Shown here one piece after another: positions 34,093-43,211 of a stretch of 64,000 nucleotides of DNA. Source of the stretch: an uncultured Cuneatibacter sp. GTDB taxonomy: Bacteria; Bacillota; Clostridia; Lachnospirales; Lachnospiraceae. The DNA lies in assembly GCA_934234215.1 (NCBI GenBank), contig CAKQHB010000003.1:62001-126000 (forward strand), given 5' to 3'. Positions within the stretch are counted from its first letter, which is position 1. Each line of letters begins with the position of its first letter. The position numbers and the translations under genes are program-made. The notes below the pieces were generated by a model. It was not told the origin of the DNA, searched no databases, and saw only the letters and a list, made by a program, of their open reading frames with translations.

Positions 34093-35334
34093 TTATGCGT
34101 AGAGCGGATACTTGTCTGTCAGACTCTTTACCAGCTCCATCGCTTTTTTCTGATTTGCATCTACATCCTGAACAACGAGAGAGATTGCCTCTGCAATCAC
34201 ATCCATGTCTGCCTCCACCATACCGCGGGTCGTAACGGCAGGAGTTCCGAGACGGATACCGCTTGTAACAAACGGGGATGCCGGGTCATTCGGGATCGTG
34301 TTCTTGTTACAGGTAATGTTTGCAGCATCCAGGATCTTCTCTGCCGCCTTGCCTGTGATGCCCTTATTTAACAGATTTACCAGCATCAGGTGATTATCCG
34401 TGCCTCCGGATACCAGCGTAAAGTCGCGATCCAGCAATCCCTTCGCCAATGCCTGTGCATTCTTGACGATCTGCTGCTGATAAGTCGTAAATTCCGGACG
34501 CAGCGCTTCCTCGAAGCAAACTGCCTTGCCGGCAATCACATGCATCAGAGGTCCGCCCTGAATACCAGGGAAGATTGCTTTGTTGAAATTGTATTTTTCA
34601 TTTGCCTCAGCAGTTGCCATGATCATGCCGCCACGGGGACCACGCAGCGTTTTGTGAGTCGTAGTTGTCACAACGTCCGCATACGGGATCGGGCTTTCGT
34701 GAAGTCCTGTTGCAACAAGACCTGCAATATGTGCGATATCAACCATGAGAACTGCGCCAACTTCGTCACAAATCTCCCGGAATTTCTTAAAATCAATGGC
34801 TCTCGGATATGCGCTGGCGCCGGCAACGATCATCTTCGGCTTGCACTCTTTTGCGATGCGCAGCACTTCATCATAGTCGATATATCCTTCCTCATTGACA
34901 CCATAGGGAACAACATGGAAATACTTTCCGGACATATTAACCGCGCTGCCGTGGGACAGATGGCCGCCCTGATCCAATGCCATGCCCATGAACGTATCAC
35001 CGGGCTTCATAACTGCAAAAAAGACTGCCATATTTGCCTGTGCACCGGAATGAGGCTGTACATTGGCATAATCACAGCCAAACAGCTTTTTTGCCCGCTC
35101 TCTTGCCAGGTTCTCAACCACATCTACGTACTCGCAGCCGCCATAATAGCGCTTGCCAGGATAGCCCTCCGCGTACTTGTTTGTCAACGGGCTGCCCATT
35201 GCTGCCATGACTGCCTTGCTCACAAAGTTTTCGGATGCAATTAGCTCAATATGACTGTTCTGTCGGTTCATCTCATCTGTGATAGCTGCTGCAACTTCCG
35301 GATCCGTCTTTACAATCTCGTCAAAATCAAACAT
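34093..35334 (-). CDS. glyA: Serine hydroxymethyltransferase
   Basis: Interconverts serine and glycine, loading THF with methylene. 413 residues with the active-site motif VVTTTTHKTLRGPRGGMI carrying the PLP lysine, and N-terminal IELIASENFVS. It follows AGGAGGAC and a promoter at 35366-35394. Its product is used by FolD, encoded 2 kb upstream. Confidence 0.97.
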   Translation of the reverse strand: MFDFDEIVKTDPEVAAAITDEMNRQNSHIELIASENFVSKAVMAAMGSPLTNKYAEGYPGKRYYGGCEYVDVVENLARERAKKLFGCDYANVQPHSGAQANMAVFFAVMKPGDTFMGMALDQGGHLSHGSAVNMSGKYFHVVPYGVNEEGYIDYDEVLRIAKECKPKMIVAGASAYPRAIDFKKFREICDEVGAVLMVDIAHIAGLVATGLHESPIPYADVVTTTTHKTLRGPRGGMIMATAEANEKYNFNKAIFPGIQGGPLMHVIAGKAVCFEEALRPEFTTYQQQIVKNAQALAKGLLDRDFTLVSGGTDNHLMLVNLLNKGITGKAAEKILDAANITCNKNTIPNDPASPFVTSGIRLGTPAVTTRGMVEADMDVIAEAISLVVQDVDANQKKAMELVKSLTDKYPLYA

Positions 35335-35365
35335 ACCATTGTCCTCCTGGATTTTCTTTTTTCAC

Positions 35366-35394
35366 ACTATAGCACCATTTTCCGGATGCGTCCA
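35366..35394 (-). promoter_or_regulatory. Putative glyA promoter
   Basis: TGGACG and TATAGT separated by 17 bases on the minus strand, with TGC before the -10 (extended -10). It lies in the 100-base gap after ygiQ, where no terminator was seen. Confidence 0.5.
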
Positions 35395-35434
35395 GTTCAT
35401 TTCCAAGAAAAAATGCACAGGGCAAGAAACTTCT

Positions 35435-37441
35435 TTAAGACTTTTTCTTTTTGTGGGTATTGCGGATTGTCTTTTTCTTTGTTGATTTTCCGGAAAATCC
35501 CGCTGCTTTCTCTCCGCGGGATCTGTCTGCGCTGCAGCCGCTTCTACTGCCGGAGGCCTCTCTTTTAGCACTGCCGGTTTGTTTTCCGCCACTCGTTTGT
35601 TTGCCAGCGCGGTCATGCTCCCTCGGTCGGATCAGGCATTCTTTTCCGTAGCCGATCAGGTCTCTTCTGCCGCCCTTGATCAATGCCTCTTCCACAAGAT
35701 CGTACAGCTTCGGATCGCGATACTGGATCAGGGCACGCTGCATCGCCTTTTCATGCGGATTGGACGGAATATATACCGGTTCCATTGTCCGAGGGTCCAG
35801 TCCGGTGTAGTACATACAGGTAGAAATAGTGGACGGTGTCGGATAAAAGTCCTGCACCTGCTCCGGCATGTACCCCAAATCACGCAAATGTTCTGCCATT
35901 ACGATTGCATCGGACAGATGGGAACCGGGGTGAGAGGACATCAGGTATGGCACCAGATACTGTTTCATGCCAAGTCGCTCGTTCATCTTTTTGTACTTTT
36001 CCGTAAAGCGCTCATATACCGCATGCTCCGGCTTTCCAAGGAGCTTTAAAACCCGATCGGATACATGTTCCGGCGCAACCTTCAGCTGGCCGCTGACATG
36101 ATACCGGCACAGCTCTTCCAAAAATGCATCACTCTTATCCGCCAGCACATAATCAAATCGTATACCGGAGCGAATGAACACTTTCTTCACTCCCGGCAGT
36201 GCCCGAAGCTCACGCAGCAGCGCAATATAATCACTGTGGTCGGCTTTCAGATTCGGGCAGGGCTTTGGAAACAGGCATTGCCTGTTGGGACACACCCCCT
36301 TTGTCAGCTGCTTTTCGCAGGAAGGTGCCCGGAAGTTTGCCGTAGGACCTCCTACATCGTGGATGTAGCCCTTGAAATCCGGGTCCTGGATCAGAAGCTT
36401 TGCCTCTTTCAAAATAGACTCGTGGCTGCGCACCTGCACCGTACGTCCCTGATGGAATGTCAGCGCACAGAAGCTGCAGCCGCCGAAGCAGCCACGGTTG
36501 CTGGTCAGGCTGAACTTGATTTCCTTGATCGCCGGAACGCCGCCTAACGCTTCATAAGAAGGATGGTACGTCCGCATATACGGCAGATCATAGACATCAT
36601 CCATCTCCTGCGTGGTGAGAGGCGCTGCTGCCGGGTTTTGTACGACCCACAAATGCTGCGTCTCATAGGGCTCCATCAGGCGTTTGCCAATGATGGGATC
36701 GGTATTGCAATACTGCACATAAAAGCTCTCGGCATAGCGCTTCTTCTCTTCCAGCATGGATTCATAAGAAGGCAAGGTAACCGCATCGTAAACGTCTTCC
36801 GGATGCTTTGTCTTGTAGACGGTGCCGGGGATAAAGGTGATATCCTGCACTGCAAGTCCGGAATCCAACGCATCTGCAATCTCTACGATGGAGTGCTCTC
36901 CCATGCCGTAGGAAATCAGATCTGCCTGAGAATCCAATAAAATCGACCGCTTCAGACGGTTTGACCAGTAGTCATAGTGTGCCAGTCGCCGCAGACTCGC
37001 CTCGATGCCGCCGATGATGACCGGCACATCCGGATAGGTGCGGCGGATCAAATTGCCGTATACGACTGTGGCATAGTCCGGACGTTTTCCGATCACGCCG
37101 CCAGGGGTATAAGCATCTGTTTTACGGCGCTTTTTCGAGACAGAATAATGGTTCACCATTGGGTCCATATTGCCGCCGGAGATCAAAAATCCAAGGCGGG
37201 GTTTTCCGAAGACATCAATGCTAGAATCGTCCTTCCAGTCCGGCTGTGCGATGATACCAACCCGATAACCGTGGGCTTCTAGGATTCGAGAGATGATCGC
37301 ATGTCCAAAAGAAGGGTGATCCACATAGGCATCGGCAATGACATAGGCAAAATCTACCTGATCCCAGCCTCGATCCAGCATCTCCTGTCTTGTGATGGGC
37401 AAAAACTGCCCGGTTCTCTGTTCTGTTTCCTGTTGTTTCAT
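35435..37441 (-). CDS. YgiQ-family radical SAM protein
   Basis: 668 residues. An N-terminal B12-binding-like region (about 20-200) is followed by the radical SAM cluster motif CFGGCSFC near 335 and a long C-terminal domain with FYPTPSTISTCMYYTG. The last 60 residues are very basic, ending in KKKTIRNTHKKKKS. The reaction of this widespread family is unknown. It begins 12 bases after folD and is probably in one transcript with fchA and folD. Confidence 0.9.
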   Translation of the reverse strand: MKQQETEQRTGQFLPITRQEMLDRGWDQVDFAYVIADAYVDHPSFGHAIISRILEAHGYRVGIIAQPDWKDDSSIDVFGKPRLGFLISGGNMDPMVNHYSVSKKRRKTDAYTPGGVIGKRPDYATVVYGNLIRRTYPDVPVIIGGIEASLRRLAHYDYWSNRLKRSILLDSQADLISYGMGEHSIVEIADALDSGLAVQDITFIPGTVYKTKHPEDVYDAVTLPSYESMLEEKKRYAESFYVQYCNTDPIIGKRLMEPYETQHLWVVQNPAAAPLTTQEMDDVYDLPYMRTYHPSYEALGGVPAIKEIKFSLTSNRGCFGGCSFCALTFHQGRTVQVRSHESILKEAKLLIQDPDFKGYIHDVGGPTANFRAPSCEKQLTKGVCPNRQCLFPKPCPNLKADHSDYIALLRELRALPGVKKVFIRSGIRFDYVLADKSDAFLEELCRYHVSGQLKVAPEHVSDRVLKLLGKPEHAVYERFTEKYKKMNERLGMKQYLVPYLMSSHPGSHLSDAIVMAEHLRDLGYMPEQVQDFYPTPSTISTCMYYTGLDPRTMEPVYIPSNPHEKAMQRALIQYRDPKLYDLVEEALIKGGRRDLIGYGKECLIRPREHDRAGKQTSGGKQTGSAKREASGSRSGCSADRSRGEKAAGFSGKSTKKKTIRNTHKKKKS

Positions 37442-37453
37442 TCTAAATTCCTT

Positions 37454-38305
37454 TTAGTTTTCTGCTTTCTGCTGCTTCGCTGCCCGCATCAGATGAGATG
37501 CCAGCACGGAAGTTGTCACACTGCCAACGCCGCCGGGAACTGGGATTCCCATGGAAGCAATCCCTTCCAGACTCTCCAGATCTACGTCGCCGCAAAGCTT
37601 CTGTTCTTTTTCATCGTAGTTAATGCCCACATCCAACACAATGGCATCCTGTCCGATATAAGAGGCATCCACCATCCGTGCTTTTCCGGCTGCTGCCACA
37701 ACGATATCGGCTCTCTTGCAGATTTCCTGCGGATTCCGCGTACGAGTGTGTACCGTTGTCACAGTTGCATTTTCCTGCAGCATCAGCTGTGCCAGAGGCT
37801 TGCCGATTACAAGACTGCGGCCGATAATGGCAACATTTTTACCGGTCAGGTCAATCTCCGCGTACTTCAGAATCTCAACCACAGCTTCCGCCGTGCAGGG
37901 AGCAAATCCCGTCGGATCTCCCTGATACAGCTTTGCCATATTGACTGGACTGATGCCGTCCAGATCCTTTGCCGGATCAATCTGGGTGATGATTCGTTCT
38001 TCTTTCAGATGTTTCGGCAGCGGACGCAGCAGCAGAATACCGTTCACATCCGGATCTGCATTGATCTGTGCAAAAGACTTTGCAAAATCTTCCGCTGTGA
38101 TCGTCTCCGGAAAAACCGACACTTCACAGCGCAGGCCGATCTTCTCCATGCGCTTGCAGGCACCGCGCTCATATGCCAGATCATCCGGTCTTTCTCCGAC
38201 ACGCACAATGGCAAGCTTCGGCACCGGACCATCCCAGCTTTGCAGCTCCTCCTGCATCCGGGCATTCATCTTATTTGCTACTTCCATTCCTCTGATTCTT
38301 CTCAT
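37454..38305 (-). CDS. folD: Methylenetetrahydrofolate dehydrogenase FolD with degenerate cyclohydrolase site
   Basis: 283 residues, standard FolD length, start after AAAGGAT. The NADP fold and signature GRSLVIGKPLAQLM and KDLDGISPVNM are present. Aligned by eye to E. coli FolD, the catalytic Lys54 (YVASKRK) is Ala49 here (YERGACK), and Gln98 (VQLPLP) is Leu93 (LLRPLP); the tyrosine (Tyr45) and the Asp in KDLDG are kept. In E. coli FolD the Lys is needed for the cyclohydrolase but not the dehydrogenase step. This copy is therefore probably a dehydrogenase only, with the neighbouring FchA doing the second step. Confidence 0.93.
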   Translation of the reverse strand: MRRIRGMEVANKMNARMQEELQSWDGPVPKLAIVRVGERPDDLAYERGACKRMEKIGLRCEVSVFPETITAEDFAKSFAQINADPDVNGILLLRPLPKHLKEERIITQIDPAKDLDGISPVNMAKLYQGDPTGFAPCTAEAVVEILKYAEIDLTGKNVAIIGRSLVIGKPLAQLMLQENATVTTVHTRTRNPQEICKRADIVVAAAGKARMVDASYIGQDAIVLDVGINYDEKEQKLCGDVDLESLEGIASMGIPVPGGVGSVTTSVLASHLMRAAKQQKAEN

Positions 38306-38308
38306 TTC

Positions 38309-38935
38309 TTATCCTTTCAAAACCGCCTTCACTTCTTCAAAAATACGATCCGCCTGCACCGACTTTTCTGCAATTAGCAGCTCTGCTTTTTCATTTAGCT
38401 GCTCCGCCAGCTTGCGATCTTTCATCATCTTGGTGTTAATAAAAATGTTCATGGAAGCACCCAGCACGGCACTGCGGCAAAACTGCACACCGACCCCTAC
38501 ATCGCTGATTGCCAGACGACTGCCGATCTGCGCCAGTTCTTCCAGAAGATCCAGCATCTGTCCGGCTGTCTCCATGATCTGCAGCGGAACGAGGCTGGCA
38601 TCTCTCAATGCCACTTCCATCACCTGTTCTTTTGCTGCCCGCTCCGCCTCAGTCGCTTTTGGCATACCATATGCGCGGGACAATGGTTCAAACGCGCGGG
38701 AGTCCTCCTCCATCAGATACAAAAGCTCCTGCTGCAAACGATCCGCCTCCGACAGAACCTGCAGCACACGCTCTTCCACATCCGCGTATTTCTTTTTTCC
38801 CACCGTCAGATTTCCAACCATGCTGCCAAGAGCGCTGCCAACTGCGCCTCCAAGGGCTGCCGCACCGCCGCCGCCTGGAACCGGCGCTTTGGATGCCAGC
38901 TCTGCTACAAACTGTTCAATCGTCCACTCTTTCAT
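38309..38935 (-). CDS. fchA: Cyclodeaminase/cyclohydrolase family protein (FchA-like methenyl-THF cyclohydrolase)
   Basis: 208 residues from the ATG at 38935 (GGAGAGAG site). All-helical FTCD-C fold with the hallmark glycine run APVPGGGGAAALGGAVGSAL near residues 21-40. The family includes formiminotransferase cyclodeaminase and the acetogen cyclohydrolase FchA. It lies 3 bases before folD, whose own cyclohydrolase residues are missing, which favours the cyclohydrolase role. Confidence 0.88.
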   Translation of the reverse strand: MKEWTIEQFVAELASKAPVPGGGGAAALGGAVGSALGSMVGNLTVGKKKYADVEERVLQVLSEADRLQQELLYLMEEDSRAFEPLSRAYGMPKATEAERAAKEQVMEVALRDASLVPLQIMETAGQMLDLLEELAQIGSRLAISDVGVGVQFCRSAVLGASMNIFINTKMMKDRKLAEQLNEKAELLIAEKSVQADRIFEEVKAVLKG

Positions 38936-38964
38936 CTCTCTCTCCAATTTCTTTCTTCTCTTCT

Positions 38965-40143
38965 TTAAGCTACTTTATACCGCTCCGTACCAAACAGACG
39001 AAGCAGCAATACGCCAGTAAAACAAAATACCATCGCAACCGGCAGAATCCACATCGCAGTATCGTAGCCTACTGTGTCCACAATACTGCCAAAGCTAAAA
39101 TTAAATATAATGTCCAGCACTGTCGCAACACCGATGATCGCACCAGATGCGGTAGCCCGGATATCCGGCGCGTAATAATTTTGTACAAGCATCGTCACAG
39201 TCGGGTACATGACGGAAGTAAATACACCCGCTGCTGTCAAAAGCCAGATGGTCTTAGACGGGTGTAAAAAGCTGATAACATAAAACAATGCTGCCCCGGC
39301 TGCAAACAAAAGCAGTCCCCGCAGCAATCCCATCTTCTGAATCAGCGGAGAAAATACGAGTCTTCCAACGGTGATCGTGCCGAAAAATAATGCCAGACAA
39401 GTACCTCCGTCCGCTGCTGAAAATCCCAGTCCGGAAATACAGTAAGTAATAAGCCAGTTCAAAAGACCATGCTCGGCAATCATGTACATGCCCACTGCCA
39501 ACAGCAAAAACCAGAATTCCCGCACGCCAAAAATCTGACACAGCGAAACAGACTGCTTCTTCTCGACGGGAGCCGGTGCAGCGCCTTTCGGCAGCTTGTA
39601 ACCAATCAGCAGCGCCTGCATCACAAATCCAACAACAAGCAAAACAAGAATTGCAGTTTTCCAAACGGAAATGTCGGTAGCCATACCGCCAATCACCTTC
39701 TGCGTGAAGGTCGCGCCGATGCCCTGCACAAAGAACAGCAGGTTAATAACCATGCCCGGCGCAGATCCGAACAGCAGCGGAGTCAGCAGATTTACCAGGG
39801 TACAGAGCATCGTCGAGGTTCCCATTGAGAAAAACATCCCGAAGACAATGGCTGCATAACTGTCTGTCAGTTCATATAAGACAAGCGATGCCATCCAGAT
39901 GCCTAACAATGCAATCGCAACTTTCTTTTTGGAATAACGGTCTGTCAGGCGGCCGCCCAGCAATAGAAAAAACAAGCTGCCCAGATAACTCACACCCACA
40001 ATTCCGGACTGTGCAATGCCGGATAAGTGATAGCGTGCTGCAAACACCGGAATAAATACGCCGCGCAGTGCATCACTGACACCCATCGCAATCATGATCA
40101 GACCAAATGTAACAAAACCGTAAAACATGTTTCTTTTTTTCAT
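38965..40143 (-). CDS. Major facilitator superfamily transporter
   Basis: 392 residues from the ATG at 40143, about 12 transmembrane helices in two halves with the MFS loop motif GGRLTDRYSKKKVA near residue 65. Substrate not recognisable. It lies 29 bases before fchA, so it may share a transcript with the folate genes, which would be compatible with a role in folate or one-carbon related transport, but this is position only. Confidence 0.88.
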   Translation of the reverse strand: MKKRNMFYGFVTFGLIMIAMGVSDALRGVFIPVFAARYHLSGIAQSGIVGVSYLGSLFFLLLGGRLTDRYSKKKVAIALLGIWMASLVLYELTDSYAAIVFGMFFSMGTSTMLCTLVNLLTPLLFGSAPGMVINLLFFVQGIGATFTQKVIGGMATDISVWKTAILVLLVVGFVMQALLIGYKLPKGAAPAPVEKKQSVSLCQIFGVREFWFLLLAVGMYMIAEHGLLNWLITYCISGLGFSAADGGTCLALFFGTITVGRLVFSPLIQKMGLLRGLLLFAAGAALFYVISFLHPSKTIWLLTAAGVFTSVMYPTVTMLVQNYYAPDIRATASGAIIGVATVLDIIFNFSFGSIVDTVGYDTAMWILPVAMVFCFTGVLLLRLFGTERYKVA

Positions 40144-40161
40144 CTCAAAATGCCCCTTCAT

Positions 40162-40211
40162 TTGACAATGCAAATCTTATTCATTATAATCTTGAATGAA
40201 TCAGTTGTAAA
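40162..40211. promoter_or_regulatory. Overlapping divergent promoters (MFS and HAD genes)
   Basis: Plus strand: TTGACA (40162-40167), 17 bases, TATAAT (40185-40190) toward the HAD gene. Minus strand: TTTACA (40206-40211 complement), 17 bases, TATAAT (40183-40188 complement) toward the MFS gene. Both use the palindrome ATTATAAT as -10, so polymerase cannot occupy both at once. Confidence 0.7.
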
Positions 40212-40237
40212 TACTGTTCAGGAGGTTTTGAATACTT

Positions 40238-41029
40238 ATGAAAATCATGTTTTTTGATATTGATGGGACATTGTCCCCGGAGCGTATCGGTGCAGAGATT
40301 CCGGAGAGCACGATTCGTTCCATCCATCAGGCTCAGAAGAATGGTCATCTGATGTTTATTAACACCGGACGCTGCATGCAAAATATTGAGCCACAGCACC
40401 GCGCCATCGGTTTTGACGGCATCGTGGCAGGCTGCGGAACGAATCTCTATCTCGGGGACAAGGAGCTGTTCCACATTAAAAGAAATCCGGAGATCTGCCG
40501 CAGAGTACTGCTCTCCGCCCGCGCTCACAAGATCGACATCGTTTTTGAGTCGAAGGAGCGCATCTCTTATGACCATTCCCGCACTCTTTCCGAACATGCA
40601 AACAACCTGATCTTCCGCATGCGGGAACGGGGGTACGATTTGGATGAGGATGTGGATCTGCCGGGATTCGTCTTTGATAAGTTTATCATCTGGGATGAAC
40701 CGGGCTGTGAGCGGGATGCTTTCTTCGATGAGATCCGGGAATGGTATCAAATCATCGACCGCGGCAATCGCTTTTATGAATTTGTACCCCACGGCTACAG
40801 CAAAGCAACTGGTATTCAGGCGATTCTCGATCACTATCACCTGCAGCTTTCCGCTGCCCACGCTGTAGGCGACAGCACAAATGATCTGCCCATGCTGGAC
40901 TACGTTCCTCACAGCATTGCAATGGGCAATTCCAGTCCTGCATCGCTGTTTGATCGGGTAGAATATGTCACCGCAGACGTCGATCATGATGGAATCGAGC
41001 AGGCGCTGCGTCATTACGGTTTTATCTAA
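40238..41029 (+). CDS. HAD-superfamily hydrolase, Cof type
   Basis: 263 residues. Motif I FFDIDGTLSP with the nucleophile Asp near residue 7, motif II NTGR, and motif IV GDSTNDLPML near 210-219, with a C2 cap domain between, as in Cof/YidA sugar-phosphate phosphatases. Start after AGGAGG. It is a single gene facing the MarR operon. Substrate unknown. Confidence 0.92.
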   Translation: MKIMFFDIDGTLSPERIGAEIPESTIRSIHQAQKNGHLMFINTGRCMQNIEPQHRAIGFDGIVAGCGTNLYLGDKELFHIKRNPEICRRVLLSARAHKIDIVFESKERISYDHSRTLSEHANNLIFRMRERGYDLDEDVDLPGFVFDKFIIWDEPGCERDAFFDEIREWYQIIDRGNRFYEFVPHGYSKATGIQAILDHYHLQLSAAHAVGDSTNDLPMLDYVPHSIAMGNSSPASLFDRVEYVTADVDHDGIEQALRHYGFI

Positions 41030-41057
41030 ACGTACATTTTTTAGAAAGCAAAAAGAT

Positions 41058-41116
41058 TCCCGCAGTTTCGGTTGCCTCGAGGTTACTCCAAGAGACGGAA
41101 ACTGCGGGAGCTTTTT
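41058..41116. terminator. Bidirectional terminator between HAD and marR
   Basis: TCCCGCAGTTTC pairs with GAAACTGCGGGA (41098-41109), with T runs on both strands (41112-41116 plus; 41050-41054 complement). Confidence 0.85.
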
Positions 41117-41126
41117 ATATCTATTT

Positions 41127-41600
41127 TTATTTCTTTTTTTCAGCGCTGTCTCTGCACAGATCATTCATGCGATCTGTAAGCAGATTCAACACCCGGTAAA
41201 AGGTATTCAGATCTTCCTCCGGGATGCCGTCATTTATCTCCGCCTGAATGCGGCGGCTCTCTCGTTCAATCACATCCGCAATCTGATAACCTTTCTCTGT
41301 TAAAAGCAGGTTTTGGTTATACTGTCTGCGTTTGCCGGGTTCCGGCTGATCCGTGACCTGCACGATTCCTTCACGACACAGCCAGTCTAGTTCTCTGGAA
41401 ATCAGAGAGCGGTCTGTCTGACTCTGTCTTGCAAGCTCTGCGCAGGTGTATCCCTTCGGATTTTGCGCCAGCAGATACACCCAGATAATATGTACTGCTT
41501 TCAAACCATAATGCTCGATCTCTGCAAGCTTAATCTTCTGAACGCCTTTATTTAACGCGGAAATCCGGCTTGTAAACAGAACAAAGCGATTTTCTTCCAT
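41127..41600 (-). CDS. MarR-family transcriptional regulator
   Basis: 157 residues, winged helix: recognition region CAELARQSQTDRSLISRELDWL near 52-73 and wing EPGKRRQYNQNLLLTEKG. Last gene of an operon with an M14 peptidase and a deacetylase-like protein, which it may regulate. Ligand unknown. Confidence 0.9.
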   Translation of the reverse strand: MEENRFVLFTSRISALNKGVQKIKLAEIEHYGLKAVHIIWVYLLAQNPKGYTCAELARQSQTDRSLISRELDWLCREGIVQVTDQPEPGKRRQYNQNLLLTEKGYQIADVIERESRRIQAEINDGIPEEDLNTFYRVLNLLTDRMNDLCRDSAEKKK

Positions 41601-41620
41601 TCAGGGTACCGCCCTTTCTG

Positions 41621-43192
41621 TTATTCTGTCCACGGGCATCTCTTCGGATCAATCATTGCCGATACATCCGGAATCAGATCTCCGATCAGGTTCTTATCCG
41701 GTGTCAGGACTGCCTGCCAGAAGCGGCGTCCATCCAGATCACGACGACCCATACGGAAGTAATCATCCGTTCTCTGTACCCAGTATACGCTGGAGTCTAC
41801 ATTGCAGAAGTAATCAAATCCAACAGACTTCAGATACAGATAACGCTCATTATCTGCCTCATAGCCTCTCCAGCTGCCAATGTCCGCACCCTTCGGGAAA
41901 ATGATGATATCCGTATCGCCGATCAGCGGCTCTACTTCCTTCTCCCAGATGTCCGTATCCCAGGTGAATGCTTCCATGGAGACCGTACCCATGTCACGAT
42001 GTCCCCAGCTGTGGCTGGCGAATGTCCATCCCATCTCTTTCAAGCGAGTCGCGATTGCGGAAGCAGTCTGCTTATCCTGCTCGATGTTCAGGTTCGGTGT
42101 GGTGTGGTTGTTTGCTTTCTCTGCGTTATTTTTCTCATTGGAGATGTAATAATCACAGTTATCGTTGTACCAGAAATCACTGGTACGGTAACCGAAGATT
42201 CCGTCATAACCGGTCAGTGCGATCGTACCTCTTGCACCCTTGTAGCAGAAATCCGGATGTGCTTCTAAAAAGTCTTCCAGAATCGGTACCAGATCGTAGC
42301 TGCCCCGCAGTACGGTGCCATCTGCCAGATCCATCTCGTTGATGACCTTGCCGGTTGCCTCGTCGATCACAAAGCGGCTTGCAAATCCGTGTCCGGTCAT
42401 GTACTCATAGTAGGAAACATCATCCTGAGACATCACGAACGGCTTCTTGCCTTCCGGCAGTACGATGTTCTGGTAAGTCATCTTCTCTGTACCATCTGCC
42501 TGCGGCTCCATCTTTGCAATGTCGTACAGGCTGACGAGAACGTAACCCTCATCGTACATATCCTGAATGATGTCTACGAACTCATCCACGGTCGTCATTA
42601 CATCGTTATAGTCGTCCTTCTTCGGACTGGAAAATGCAGTGTCTGCATCTACCACAAGCGTATGGAAGAAGATGTGGGTGATCTGAGTGTTATCACTCCA
42701 GACAACGCACTTGCTCTGCTGCTCCTTATAGGAAGCAACGGCATCCTGATATGTCTGATTGGAGCTGTAATCCGCAGCGCTCTCCAACATAGAAATAGCC
42801 GTGTCATAATCATACATCGCTGCCTGACGGTTTGCCTCATCCAACGTGCTATCGCCGGTGGACTTTAAAGTGCGCTCAAAGGGCGGTGCCACTTCGTAAT
42901 TATCCGGTGTGTTCGGGTCCACATTCTGTACCGGTGCATCCGATGCCGTTGCCGGAGCGTTTGCATCCGCTGTCTTTGTCTCTTCGGCATCGCTTTCGTT
43001 TTCGGTGCCGTCTGCTGCAGACTCGGTCGCTGCCGGTGATGCGTCTGCAGGCTTTGCCTTACGGTTGTGGTTGACTAATACTAATACGACTGAGCATACT
43101 GCGATCACGCATAAAATGATCGCTTCAATCAGAATGAGGCGTGTCATCCTGTGGTCGCCCCGTCTTCTGTTTCGATACCCCTGTTTCTTCAT
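41621..43192 (-). CDS. Membrane-anchored polysaccharide deacetylase-like protein
   Basis: 523 residues from the ATG at 43192 (GGAGGA site). One N-terminal transmembrane helix (LILIEAIILCVIAVCSVVLV) after a basic tail, an Ala/Thr/Glu-rich linker to about residue 100, then an extracellular domain. NodB-like metal motifs are seen: FVMSQDDVSYY (Asp pair) and SHSWGHRDM (His-x3-His). A final region GRRDLDGRRFWQAV resembles other clostridial family members. It would act on cell-wall or capsule glycans outside the cell; substrate unknown. Third partners are marR and the M14 peptidase. Confidence 0.8.
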   Translation of the reverse strand: MKKQGYRNRRRGDHRMTRLILIEAIILCVIAVCSVVLVLVNHNRKAKPADASPAATESAADGTENESDAEETKTADANAPATASDAPVQNVDPNTPDNYEVAPPFERTLKSTGDSTLDEANRQAAMYDYDTAISMLESAADYSSNQTYQDAVASYKEQQSKCVVWSDNTQITHIFFHTLVVDADTAFSSPKKDDYNDVMTTVDEFVDIIQDMYDEGYVLVSLYDIAKMEPQADGTEKMTYQNIVLPEGKKPFVMSQDDVSYYEYMTGHGFASRFVIDEATGKVINEMDLADGTVLRGSYDLVPILEDFLEAHPDFCYKGARGTIALTGYDGIFGYRTSDFWYNDNCDYYISNEKNNAEKANNHTTPNLNIEQDKQTASAIATRLKEMGWTFASHSWGHRDMGTVSMEAFTWDTDIWEKEVEPLIGDTDIIIFPKGADIGSWRGYEADNERYLYLKSVGFDYFCNVDSSVYWVQRTDDYFRMGRRDLDGRRFWQAVLTPDKNLIGDLIPDVSAMIDPKRCPWTE

Positions 43193-43211
43193 TCTTTCCT
43201 CCAAAAATCAA

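Noticed and set aside
40184..41164. 326-residue minus-strand open frame
   Set aside because: Antisense to the HAD phosphatase gene and running through its terminator.
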